Of a stretch of DNA of 64,000 nt, positions 1 through 8,026 are shown one piece after another. Position 1 is the first letter of the stretch, and each line of letters begins with the position of its first letter. The DNA lies in contig NZ_CP049056.1 of assembly GCF_011044155.1 (NCBI RefSeq), positions 2,418,001 through 2,482,000 of the forward strand, written 5' to 3'. The notes below the pieces were generated by a model, which was not told the DNA's origin, did not search any database, and saw nothing but the letters and a program-made list of their open reading frames with translations. Position numbers and translations under genes: made by a program. Origin of the DNA: Pikeienuella piscinae (GTDB lineage Bacteria; Pseudomonadota; Alphaproteobacteria; Rhodobacterales; Rhodobacteraceae).

Positions 1-1
1 G

Positions 2-3000
2 CATGAGCGCGAGGCCGACAGCGCCGCCGACGCGGTCGTTCATGGCCGGGGGGCGATGGCGCGCGACCGGCGGCCGGTTTCGGCGCAGCTGACGCCGCTC
101 GAACAGCGGGCGCCGCGCGTCGACCGCATGGAGGAGGAAGAGGCGCAGACGGCGCCCGAGCGCGCCTCCGATCCGAACTATGACGAACACGAGCCGACGC
201 TGCGTGCATGTCCGCCCGTGGTCGAGGATGAGCCCCTTCAGATGAAGGGGGAGGAGGAGGCGCAGGCGGCGCCCGAAGAAACTCAACTCGCGGAGGAGGA
301 GGCGCAAAGCGCGCCTGAAGAGGCGCAAATGGCCGAGGAGGAGACCGAGACCGCGCCCGAGGAAGCGCAGATGGCCGAGGAGGAGGAAGCCCAGACTGCG
401 CCCGAAGAGGCGCAAGAGGAGGCGCAGCGGCAGGAAGAAGAGGAGGAAGCGCTGCAGATGCGGTCCGAGCGCTCCGGCCGCTATTCCGCCCGCGCCGTCC
501 GGATGCAGATCGTCGAACGCCAGCTTCGCGCCGCGCGGGGCCGCGGAAACCCGCTTCCCGAACCGGTCCGGAGCAAGATGGAGGCCGGCCTCGGCGCCGA
601 TCTTTCGGGCGTGCGCATCCACACCGACGGCCCGGCGATGCTGATGACCCGGATGCTGAACGCGAAGGCCTTCGCCTCCGGCCGCGACGTCTTCTTCAGC
701 CCGCACCGTTACGCCCCCGGCACCGAGCGCGGCGATCATCTGATCGCGCATGAACTGGCCCACACCCTCCAGCAGGGCGGGATCAAGACGCATGAAGAGA
801 CCGCAGCGCAGCGCGTCGCCGAGGATGACAAGGTTCTCTCGCGCCCCGAAAGCCTGCGGGCGATCCGCATCGCGCGGGGCGAGATCGGCAAGATCAACTC
901 CAAGCTCCACGGACCTGACGGCAATCGCGTCGGCTGGGAGCGGCTTCTCGCGATCTTTCGCGGTGCTTACGGCGGCGATGTCATCGCGCCCGCCGTCATC
1001 AAGCGGATCATCACCACACCCGACCAATTGCCGCACTGGTGCGGCGTCTCCGCCTGGCGCGCGCTCCGCGAGGGCGGCTTTCCGCTGCCGCCCTGGGTGT
1101 CCGGCAAGAACATGACGAAGGGGATGGAGACCCGCAAACCGGGCGAGTTGCCGCAAAAGGGTGATATCGCCTATCGTCAGTTCACCCCCGGACTCGAGAA
1201 ACCGACCAACCATCAGGCGCTGGTCTCGGGCGTCGAGAGCGCGGAGACCGCCGCCGGCAAGCCCTTCAAGTCCATCAAGGTCCGCACCATCGACGGCAAC
1301 ACCGCCGGAAAGGACAATCTCGGCGGTCAGGTCGAGGAGAAATGGCAGCCGATCGGCGCCTGGGACGCCTTCTTCATCCCGTCGAGCGTCGTCGACATGC
1401 CGCCGGCCGAACTGATCGAGACCGATCGGGCCTCCGAAGATCTCGGCCCCGATCCGGACGCCGAAGAGAAAGCGCCGGAGCCTGAAACCGCCGCCCCTGA
1501 ACCCGCCGCCGCGTCGGCCTCCGGCGCCGATGCCGATGGCCCGCCGGTCGTCGAGCCCGAAGCGCTGGCGGGGCCCGAGGCGGATGTCGCCGTGGAGATT
1601 CCGCCCGCGCCCGACGCCTCGGTCGAGGCGGCGGCGGAGGTCGAGAAGCTGTCGCTCGAAGGCTCATCAGACGAGGCGCTGGTCGGATTCATGGATGCGA
1701 GTCCGAGCCGGATGGCGGCCTCCGCCCCCGCTCTCGGGCCGGCGCTGGAGAAGAAGACCTCGACGGAGAAGAAGGAGGTCGCCGAGAAGGCGCCGACGCT
1801 GACGGCGAAGACCGGCGGCGAGGTCGACCCGGGCGTGACCGCGCCCGAAGATTTGCCGATTCCGGCCGACACGACGCTCACGGAGGGCGGAAAGGGGCCG
1901 GAAGTAGGCAAACTGACGCCCGACCCCTATGAAGAGAAAGGCAAGCCGCCCAGCAACGCCGCAAAGCGCGAAGAGATCAGGAAGCAACCCACGAGCGGCT
2001 TCCTCGACTGGCTCCGCAACCAGTTCACCAATCTCTTCAACGGCCTGCGGACCAGCGACGACAGCGTCAACACCTCCGCCGGGTCGAGAAAGCGCGTTGC
2101 GCTGACCGGCGACGCCGATGTCGGGCAGATGGAGCGCCAGCGTCAGGAGGGGACAGGGCGGCTGCGCAAGCAGCGCGACGAGAAGGTCGCGGCCTTCAAG
2201 AACCATCCCGGCCAGTCCAACATCCAGCCCCGCAAGGTTGAGGAGGCCCGCTCCCCGGCGGTCAGCCCGGAGACGTCGGAGCCGATAGAGGACCTGCCAC
2301 CCGACGATGGCGTCGCCGATTTCGTCGCCGCGGCTCTGCCCAAAGCGGTGCGCGACGCCGCCGACGCCAAGATGGCGCCCGATCTTCACGCCAATCTCGC
2401 CGAGGCGCGCAAGCGGACCACCGAGGCGGCGGCGAAGCGCGACACCGACAAGGACGCCGAGATCGCCGAGGCCGAGCGCAAGACCGCCGCCGCCAGTCGC
2501 GACGCCGACGAAGGCCAGCGCAAGGCGGTGCTGGCGGGCCGCACCGACGTCGCACGTCAGCAGGGAGAGGCGATCACCGGCGCTTATGACGGCGTCGCCG
2601 AGTTCGCGAAGGACGCCGGAAAACGCCAGGCGGACGATCAGAAGACCATCGCCGACAATGTGAAACGCGAGGAAGGGCTGGCCGACAGCGAGCTGGAGAA
2701 GGGGGAGGCGGAAGCCAAACGCATCAAGACCGCGCAGGAGGCGAAAGCGCGCGACCAGAAGGAAAAGCTGAGGAAGGAGAAGGAGAAGCAGGGTTTCTGG
2801 GAGCGCGCCGCCAGCGCGGTGAAATCGCTGGTCGACAAGATCGCCGAGGCGATCGACGATATCTTCAACGCGCTGCGGTCGCTGGTGAAAAAGGCGATCG
2901 AGGCCGCCAAGAAGGCCGCGATCGGCCTGATCAACGCCGCCCGCGAAGCCGTGGTGAAGAAACTGAACGATTTCCGCGACTGGGCGAAGGACAAGGTCGA

Positions 3001-5353
3001 CACATATGTGAAGGATCGCTTCCCGGGCCTCGCCGCGAAGCTGAACAAGGGGATCGACGCGACGGTCGATGTCGCGGTCGACGGGGTGAACGCCGCCGCC
3101 GACGCCGCGATCGAGACGGTTGAGGCGTTGGCCGACGCCCTCGGCAAGGCGCTCGACCGCATCCTCGCGGCGTTTCAGGCCGGGCTGAAAGCGGCGGTGA
3201 AGATCGCCGGCGCGGTGCTGACCGGCGATTTCGCCGGCGCGCTCCGTATCGCCATCGAGGCGGCCTGCGAGATCGCCGGGATCGACCCGAAACCGATCTT
3301 CGGCTTCATGGAGCGCGCCGGCGCGCAACTCACCGCGATCCTGAAAGAGCCGGGCAAGTTCATCAATAATGTGATGACCGCGCTCGGCATGGGCGTGCGC
3401 GGCTTTCTCGAACGCATCAAGCAGCATCTGATGACCGGGCTGATCGAATGGCTGACCGGCGCGCTTTCGGTCGTGCCGATCACCCTGCCCGACAAATGGG
3501 ACATCAAGGGAATATTCAGCCTGGTCGCGCAGATCCTCGGGCTGACCTACGAGAACATCAAGGCGCGGATCATCAGGAAATTCCCGAAGGCCGCGAAGAT
3601 CTTCGATCTCGTGGAGAAGGGCTTCGCGCTGATCAGGAAGCTGCTCTCGAAGGATTTTAGCGCGCTCTGGGAGGAGGTGAAAGCCTCGCTCGCCAACCTC
3701 AAGGATACGGTGATCGCCGGCATCCGGAACTGGGTGATCGTCAACGTGATCAAGGAAGGGGTGGTCTGGCTCCTGAGCCTGATGAACCCGGCCTCGGCGC
3801 TGGTGAAGGCGCTGAAGCTGCTCTACGACCTCGTGATGTGGCTGGTGGAGCGCTACGAGCAGATCAAGACCTTCGTAGTGAGCGTCTACGAAGCGGTCGT
3901 GAACATCGCCGCCGGCATACTCGGCCCGGCGGCGAAGGCGGTCGAGGCGGCGCTCGGCCGGGCGGTGCCGGTGCTGATCTCGATGTTCGCCGCCGCCATC
4001 GGCCTCGGCGGGATCGGCGAGGCGGTGAAAGGCGTGCTCGAGAAGATCTCCGCGCCCATCAACAAGCTGATCGACGCGCTTATCGACCGGGTCGTCGCCT
4101 TCGCCAAAAAGATCTGGGGCAAGACCAAGGAGGGCGCGAAGGCGGTCAAGAAGAAGGCGAAGGAGACCGCGGCGAAGGTCAAGGAAAAGATCTTCAACTG
4201 GTGGAAGGAGAAGCGCGGCTTCACCTCCAAGGATGGCGGCAAGCACAAGATCTATTACAAGGGAACCGCCGGAAAGGCTGATCTCTGGATCGCTTCGACT
4301 CCGTCCAGGATCGAGGCCTTTCTCGCGAAGAAGAAGGCCGACGCGAAGGAGGACGCCGACCAGCGCAAGGTCGCGGGGGACGCGCTGGCGCAATACAAGC
4401 TGGTGCTGAAAAGCGAGGCCAAGCTGGAGAAGCTGCGCGCCAAACGGTCGGGAATTCCCGTCTCAGACAAGAAGCGCTACCGCGCCGCGACCAGCGCGGT
4501 GGAGTCCGAGATCCGGGTCTTTCGCAACCAGCTCGACGCGCTCAGCAAGATACTCGCCAAGGCGACATTCGAGGATGAGAGCATCATCCAGACGAAGGTG
4601 GATCATTCGGGCTCCGGCCAGAAGAACACCCGCGCCCTGCCGCTGACGCATCTCTCGGGCAACACCAAGGGGTCGAGCCCGTCGCAGGACCCGCCGGGCT
4701 GGGATCACGCCGTCGCGCTCGACACCAAGCCGGACGGCACGTCGCGCAATCAGTGGGTGCGCGGTCATCTTCTGAACGACAATCTCCACGGCCCCGGCAC
4801 GAGCGTCAATCTCGTGCCGATCACGCAGAAGATGAACCGGTCGATGGAGACAAAGGTCGAAGGCCCGGCGAAGGCGGCGATCAGGGACAAGGACGCGAAG
4901 CTCTACTACAAGGCCGAAGCGAAGTTCTGGTCCGCGCCCGATCCGGTCGGCAAGTTTCCTCAGTCGATCACGGTGGAATGGGGCGAGTCGGAAAAGACCC
5001 CCTCCGGCTTCGTGCAGAAGAAGAAGCGGGGCGGCGACACGTTCACCATGCCGACGCAGCCGCCCGCAACCGCCGCCGCCTTCGTTCCATCGATCAACGA
5101 CGGCAGCCCCGGCCTCCTCCTGAAAGGCATCCGCAAACACGGGCCGACGACGACGAGCTATTTCGTCTCCAACGTGCTTCTGGCGGAATATTCGCCGGCC
5201 AATCCGTATTCGTCGAAAACCAACATGCGCCAGCGGCTTTACACCAACAAGATCGCCGAGCTGGAGGCGCTCGGCGGCACGCTGAAAGCCGACCGCAAGA
5301 CCTATGTCGACGCCACCTACAAGGCGATCACCGTCAATGACGTGCGGGTCTGA
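2..5353 (+). CDS. eCIS-associated DUF4157 multidomain putative toxin/effector (5' end outside window)
   Basis: The frame is open from base 2 with no stop. The residues before the first ATG (base 56) read HEREADSAADAVV, the EREAD..AD motif that normally precedes the DUF4157 core, so the true start lies upstream. Counting from Met at 56 (1765 residues): a Glu-rich repeat (about 63-137); DUF4157 core (about 161-245) with HELAH at 232-236 followed by LQQGG; a papain/CHAP-like module with Cys329 in HWCG, His386 in NHQA and Asn415 in DGNT; an acidic Pro/Ala linker; a very long helical, Lys/Ala-rich region (about 780-1400) resembling tape-measure-type helices; and a C-terminal module with RGHLLND at 1569-1575 and NLVP, as in the DNA/RNA non-specific endonuclease (Endonuclea_NS_2-like) superfamily. 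DUF4157 proteins are known cargo or accessory proteins of contractile injection systems, and the eCIS-type ATPase follows 3 bases later. A role as secreted effector is inference. Confidence 0.8.
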   Translation, partial: HEREADSAADAVVHGRGAMARDRRPVSAQLTPLEQRAPRVDRMEEEEAQTAPERASDPNYDEHEPTLRACPPVVEDEPLQMKGEEEAQAAPEETQLAEEEAQSAPEEAQMAEEETETAPEEAQMAEEEEAQTAPEEAQEEAQRQEEEEEALQMRSERSGRYSARAVRMQIVERQLRAARGRGNPLPEPVRSKMEAGLGADLSGVRIHTDGPAMLMTRMLNAKAFASGRDVFFSPHRYAPGTERGDHLIAHELAHTLQQGGIKTHEETAAQRVAEDDKVLSRPESLRAIRIARGEIGKINSKLHGPDGNRVGWERLLAIFRGAYGGDVIAPAVIKRIITTPDQLPHWCGVSAWRALREGGFPLPPWVSGKNMTKGMETRKPGELPQKGDIAYRQFTPGLEKPTNHQALVSGVESAETAAGKPFKSIKVRTIDGNTAGKDNLGGQVEEKWQPIGAWDAFFIPSSVVDMPPAELIETDRASEDLGPDPDAEEKAPEPETAAPEPAAASASGADADGPPVVEPEALAGPEADVAVEIPPAPDASVEAAAEVEKLSLEGSSDEALVGFMDASPSRMAASAPALGPALEKKTSTEKKEVAEKAPTLTAKTGGEVDPGVTAPEDLPIPADTTLTEGGKGPEVGKLTPDPYEEKGKPPSNAAKREEIRKQPTSGFLDWLRNQFTNLFNGLRTSDDSVNTSAGSRKRVALTGDADVGQMERQRQEGTGRLRKQRDEKVAAFKNHPGQSNIQPRKVEEARSPAVSPETSEPIEDLPPDDGVADFVAAALPKAVRDAADAKMAPDLHANLAEARKRTTEAAAKRDTDKDAEIAEAERKTAAASRDADEGQRKAVLAGRTDVARQQGEAITGAYDGVAEFAKDAGKRQADDQKTIADNVKREEGLADSELEKGEAEAKRIKTAQEAKARDQKEKLRKEKEKQGFWERAASAVKSLVDKIAEAIDDIFNALRSLVKKAIEAAKKAAIGLINAAREAVVKKLNDFRDWAKDKVDTYVKDRFPGLAAKLNKGIDATVDVAVDGVNAAADAAIETVEALADALGKALDRILAAFQAGLKAAVKIAGAVLTGDFAGALRIAIEAACEIAGIDPKPIFGFMERAGAQLTAILKEPGKFINNVMTALGMGVRGFLERIKQHLMTGLIEWLTGALSVVPITLPDKWDIKGIFSLVAQILGLTYENIKARIIRKFPKAAKIFDLVEKGFALIRKLLSKDFSALWEEVKASLANLKDTVIAGIRNWVIVNVIKEGVVWLLSLMNPASALVKALKLLYDLVMWLVERYEQIKTFVVSVYEAVVNIAAGILGPAAKAVEAALGRAVPVLISMFAAAIGLGGIGEAVKGVLEKISAPINKLIDALIDRVVAFAKKIWGKTKEGAKAVKKKAKETAAKVKEKIFNWWKEKRGFTSKDGGKHKIYYKGTAGKADLWIASTPSRIEAFLAKKKADAKEDADQRKVAGDALAQYKLVLKSEAKLEKLRAKRSGIPVSDKKRYRAATSAVESEIRVFRNQLDALSKILAKATFEDESIIQTKVDHSGSGQKNTRALPLTHLSGNTKGSSPSQDPPGWDHAVALDTKPDGTSRNQWVRGHLLNDNLHGPGTSVNLVPITQKMNRSMETKVEGPAKAAIRDKDAKLYYKAEAKFWSAPDPVGKFPQSITVEWGESEKTPSGFVQKKKRGGDTFTMPTQPPATAAAFVPSINDGSPGLLLKGIRKHGPTTTSYFVSNVLLAEYSPANPYSSKTNMRQRLYTNKIAELEALGGTLKADRKTYVDATYKAITVNDVRV
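242..468 (+). repeat. Imperfect EEEAQ-APEE coding repeat
   Basis: Within the DUF4157 gene the protein shows about six imperfect copies of an acidic unit of roughly 11-14 residues, each with a run of Glu, then Ala-Gln, then Ala-Pro-Glu-Glu (for example EEEAQSAPEEAQMA). At DNA level this is a purine-rich gag/gcg/cag array, so copy number could vary by slippage. It lies between the EREAD motif and the DUF4157 core, where this family commonly has a variable low-complexity spacer. Confidence 0.7.
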
Positions 5354-5356
5354 CCG

Positions 5357-6712
5357 ATGAACAGGATCGACCCGACCGCGCGGGCCTCGAACGCCGCCAA
5401 TCTCGGCGCGGCCTTCGGTGTCCTCACGCGGCTGATCCGCAGCCGGTTCGGCGGCGAGGATATCGCGCCCGACGGTGCGATCTCGCTCTCCTTTTTCGAC
5501 GACGGCTCGCCGCTCGGTGATTTCATCCGCGACCGACGGCCGAGTTTCACGGAGTATGTGGTTTTCCTGCTCGCCCTCGCCCCCCACGCGAAGCCGACGC
5601 TGCTCGACGCGGAAATTCGCGCCGCACTTCAAAAAGCGGGGGACTTTCCCGAAATCGGCGGCCATCGCGACGCGGAGAGCCGCACCTTCCTGCCGACAGG
5701 ACAGACCGCGGCCTACCTTCTCGCCGGGAACGATCTCGAGGGCCGATTCAACGTGCAGCGGCTTTTCTCGCCGGATCACTGGTTCGCACGCGAGGGCGCG
5801 CTGCGGCTGGAGCCGCCGAAAGAGGGTGCGCCGGCGCTTTCCGGGCGCATCGTCATGGCGCGCGACTGGGTAGAGCGGATGACGCTCGGCGCGGTGGACA
5901 TCCCGCCCTTCAGCGCCTCCTTCCCGGCCCGGCGAATCGAAACGGCGCTGGACTGGGACGATCTCGTACTGCCCGAATCGGCGCGCGCCCGGCTCGACGA
6001 ACTGTTGCGCTGGGCGACCCACCGGCGCGCTCTGGAGGAGGACTGGGGTTTCGGCGCGCGGCTCCGTCCCGGCTACCGGGCGCTCTTTCACGGCGCCTCG
6101 GGCACCGGCAAGACCTTTGCGTCGACGCTGCTCGGCAAATCCACCGGCCGGGAGGTCTTTCGCGTCGATCTGTCGGTCGTCGTCTCGAAATATATCGGCG
6201 AGACGGAAAAGAACCTCTCCAGCCTCTTCGAGGCGGCGCACAGGCGCGACTGGATACTGTTTTTCGACGAGGCCGACGCGCTCTTCGGCAAGAGGACCTC
6301 GGTGAAGGACAGCCACGACCGCTACGCCAACCAGGAGGTGAGCTATCTGCTCCAGCGGGTGGAGGAATATGACGGGCTCTGCATTCTCGCCTCGAATCTC
6401 CGCGCCAATATCGACGAGGCGTTCCTGCGCCGGTTCAACGCGATCATCCGCTTTCCGGAACCCGGACCGGACGAACGCGCGGAGATCTGGCGGCGCGCCT
6501 TGCCGCCACGCGGCGACGACGGGGGACGCGCCGAACTGATCGAAGCGGTGAAAGGCTATGAGCTGACCGGCGGCGGCATCGTCAATGTCGCGCAATTCGC
6601 GGCGATCGAGGCGGTCGCGGCGGGTCGGCGCGACGTGACGCTAGAGGATGTCGAGCTTGGCGTCCGGCGCGAGCTGGAAAAGGAGGGCAAGGTTTTTCGA
6701 AGCCTCCGCTGA
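5357..6712 (+). CDS. AAA+ ATPase of the eCIS type
   Basis: A 451-residue AAA+ ATPase. The N-terminal 230 residues or so are family-specific. The ATPase core has Walker A GASGTGKT (residues 246-253), Walker B ILFFDEAD (300-307), and a downstream sensor/arginine-finger stretch (FLRRFNAIIRF). The ATG lies 3 bases after the stop of the DUF4157 gene, so the two are surely co-transcribed. Contractile injection systems of the Afp/PVC/MAC class carry a conserved AAA+ ATPase (Afp15-like), usually near the end of the locus; its exact role, probably in assembly or cargo handling, is less settled. The ATPase assignment is firm from motifs; the eCIS assignment follows from the neighbour. No sheath, baseplate or tube gene lies inside the window. 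Confidence 0.88.
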   Translation: MNRIDPTARASNAANLGAAFGVLTRLIRSRFGGEDIAPDGAISLSFFDDGSPLGDFIRDRRPSFTEYVVFLLALAPHAKPTLLDAEIRAALQKAGDFPEIGGHRDAESRTFLPTGQTAAYLLAGNDLEGRFNVQRLFSPDHWFAREGALRLEPPKEGAPALSGRIVMARDWVERMTLGAVDIPPFSASFPARRIETALDWDDLVLPESARARLDELLRWATHRRALEEDWGFGARLRPGYRALFHGASGTGKTFASTLLGKSTGREVFRVDLSVVVSKYIGETEKNLSSLFEAAHRRDWILFFDEADALFGKRTSVKDSHDRYANQEVSYLLQRVEEYDGLCILASNLRANIDEAFLRRFNAIIRFPEPGPDERAEIWRRALPPRGDDGGRAELIEAVKGYELTGGGIVNVAQFAAIEAVAAGRRDVTLEDVELGVRRELEKEGKVFRSLR

Positions 6713-6791
6713 CGCCCCGCCGATGGACCACCGCCGCTCGATCCCCTAAACAATCGCCGCGCCGGATGAACACGCGCCGCGAGGAACCGCC

Positions 6792-7892
6792 ATGCCAGCC
6801 ACCCGCCAGACCGCTTTCATCGCCGGAGAGAGTGCGGCGCGCGTATTCGGCCTCACCCCGCGTGAGCGTCTGACCCGGCAGGCCCTGCAGGCTGGCGTCG
6901 ACATCACGTCAGACCCGGCGGAGGCCGGCGTCATTCTCTCCGGCGCGCATGTCTACGGCGCCGGGGTGATTTCGGCGCTGGCGAGCGCGGCGCCGGGAAC
7001 GGCGCTGTCCGATAACACGGGCGCGTTTGCGGGAAGCAGGACCGTGGACGGCGCGCGGGATGCTGCGCGGATCGCGGCGGGCGCGGCGGCGCCGGCGGGC
7101 GCGCTTTCCGGCGCCGGCCTCGCCGGGCGATACGACAAGGCGCTGCGAAAACGCGCCGATCCGATGACGAACAGGGTCATCGCGGGCGAAGAGAAGCCCG
7201 CCGAGCAGGAAATTTTCGACGCCACCTACAAGGGCGTCACCGATTTCGTCACCAAGCATGTCTGGCCCGTCCCGGCGCTAGCGGCGGTCCGGTTCTGCGT
7301 TCGCTTCGGCATCACGCCCAATCAGGTGACGCTGGCGAGCCTCGCGCTCGTCTTGCTGACGTTCTGGCTCTTCTGGACCGGTTCGTTCGCCATCGGCGTC
7401 GTGGTCGCCTGGGCGATGACGTTTCTCGATACGGTCGATGGCAAACTCGCCCGCGCCACGCTCACTTCGTCGCGGTTCGGCGACGTGCTCGATCACGGTA
7501 TCGACCTCATCCATCCGCCGTTCTGGTGGTGGGCCTGGTGGGTTGGCCTTGGCGGGACCGACGCCGGCCTCAACGATGGCGGGCTCGCGCTTGGCGTCAT
7601 TCTGGCGGGCTATGTCCTTCAGCGGGTGATGGAGGGGATATTCATCGCGCGTTTCGGCATCCACATGCATATCTGGCGCCCTTTCGACAGCTTCTTCCGG
7701 AAGATCACCGCGCGCCGAAACCCGAACCTGGCGATCCTAACCGTCGCCGTTCTGCTGGGCGCTCCCGACGCAGGGTTCGTCGCGGTCGCGCTCTGGGTGT
7801 TCGTCGGGCTGATCGTGCACGGCGCGCAGATCGCGCAGGGCCTCTTCGCCGCGAAGCGCGGTCCGATCACCTCCTGGCTGGCCGAAGACTGA
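6792..7892 (+). CDS. CDP-alcohol phosphatidyltransferase family membrane protein with degenerate N-terminal domain
   Basis: 366 residues. The C-terminal two thirds carry the complete CDP-OH-P motif D-G-x2-A-R-x8-G-x3-D-x3-D (DTVDGKLAR...GDVLDHGID, about residues 213-238) among several hydrophobic membrane segments, so the protein should be an inner-membrane enzyme that displaces CMP from a CDP-alcohol. The first 130 residues or so (AGESAARVFGLTPRERL...) look like a worn-down sugar-nucleotide cytidylyltransferase domain, as in fused IPCT-DIPPS-type enzymes, but without a recognisable nucleotide-binding signature. It lies 79 bases after the ATPase stop, on the same strand. Substrate unknown; an inositol-phosphate or other polar head group is possible but unproven. 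ATG chosen with gagg about 7 bases upstream. Confidence 0.8.
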   Translation: MPATRQTAFIAGESAARVFGLTPRERLTRQALQAGVDITSDPAEAGVILSGAHVYGAGVISALASAAPGTALSDNTGAFAGSRTVDGARDAARIAAGAAAPAGALSGAGLAGRYDKALRKRADPMTNRVIAGEEKPAEQEIFDATYKGVTDFVTKHVWPVPALAAVRFCVRFGITPNQVTLASLALVLLTFWLFWTGSFAIGVVVAWAMTFLDTVDGKLARATLTSSRFGDVLDHGIDLIHPPFWWWAWWVGLGGTDAGLNDGGLALGVILAGYVLQRVMEGIFIARFGIHMHIWRPFDSFFRKITARRNPNLAILTVAVLLGAPDAGFVAVALWVFVGLIVHGAQIAQGLFAAKRGPITSWLAED

Positions 7893-8026
7893 CGGAACGC
7901 ACCCCCCCGGCGGGCGTGACGAGGCGCGGAAACAAGCCTCTCAAATCCGATTCAACTATCTTCTGTATTGGCTTACGGAAATAGATTTGCGTTTCATTGT
8001 TTCTGTAGTCGATTTGCGGACATTTC

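Noticed and set aside
1667-4393. A 908-codon open frame on the minus strand opposite the DUF4157 gene
   Set aside because: It is the antisense image of a GC-rich gene; its protein is Leu/Arg/Gly/His-rich without any domain, while the plus strand shows several known motifs.
4463-6595. A 710-codon minus-strand open frame over the end of the DUF4157 gene and the AAA+ gene
   Set aside because: Arg/Val/Ala-rich shadow; the plus strand has intact Walker motifs in this region.
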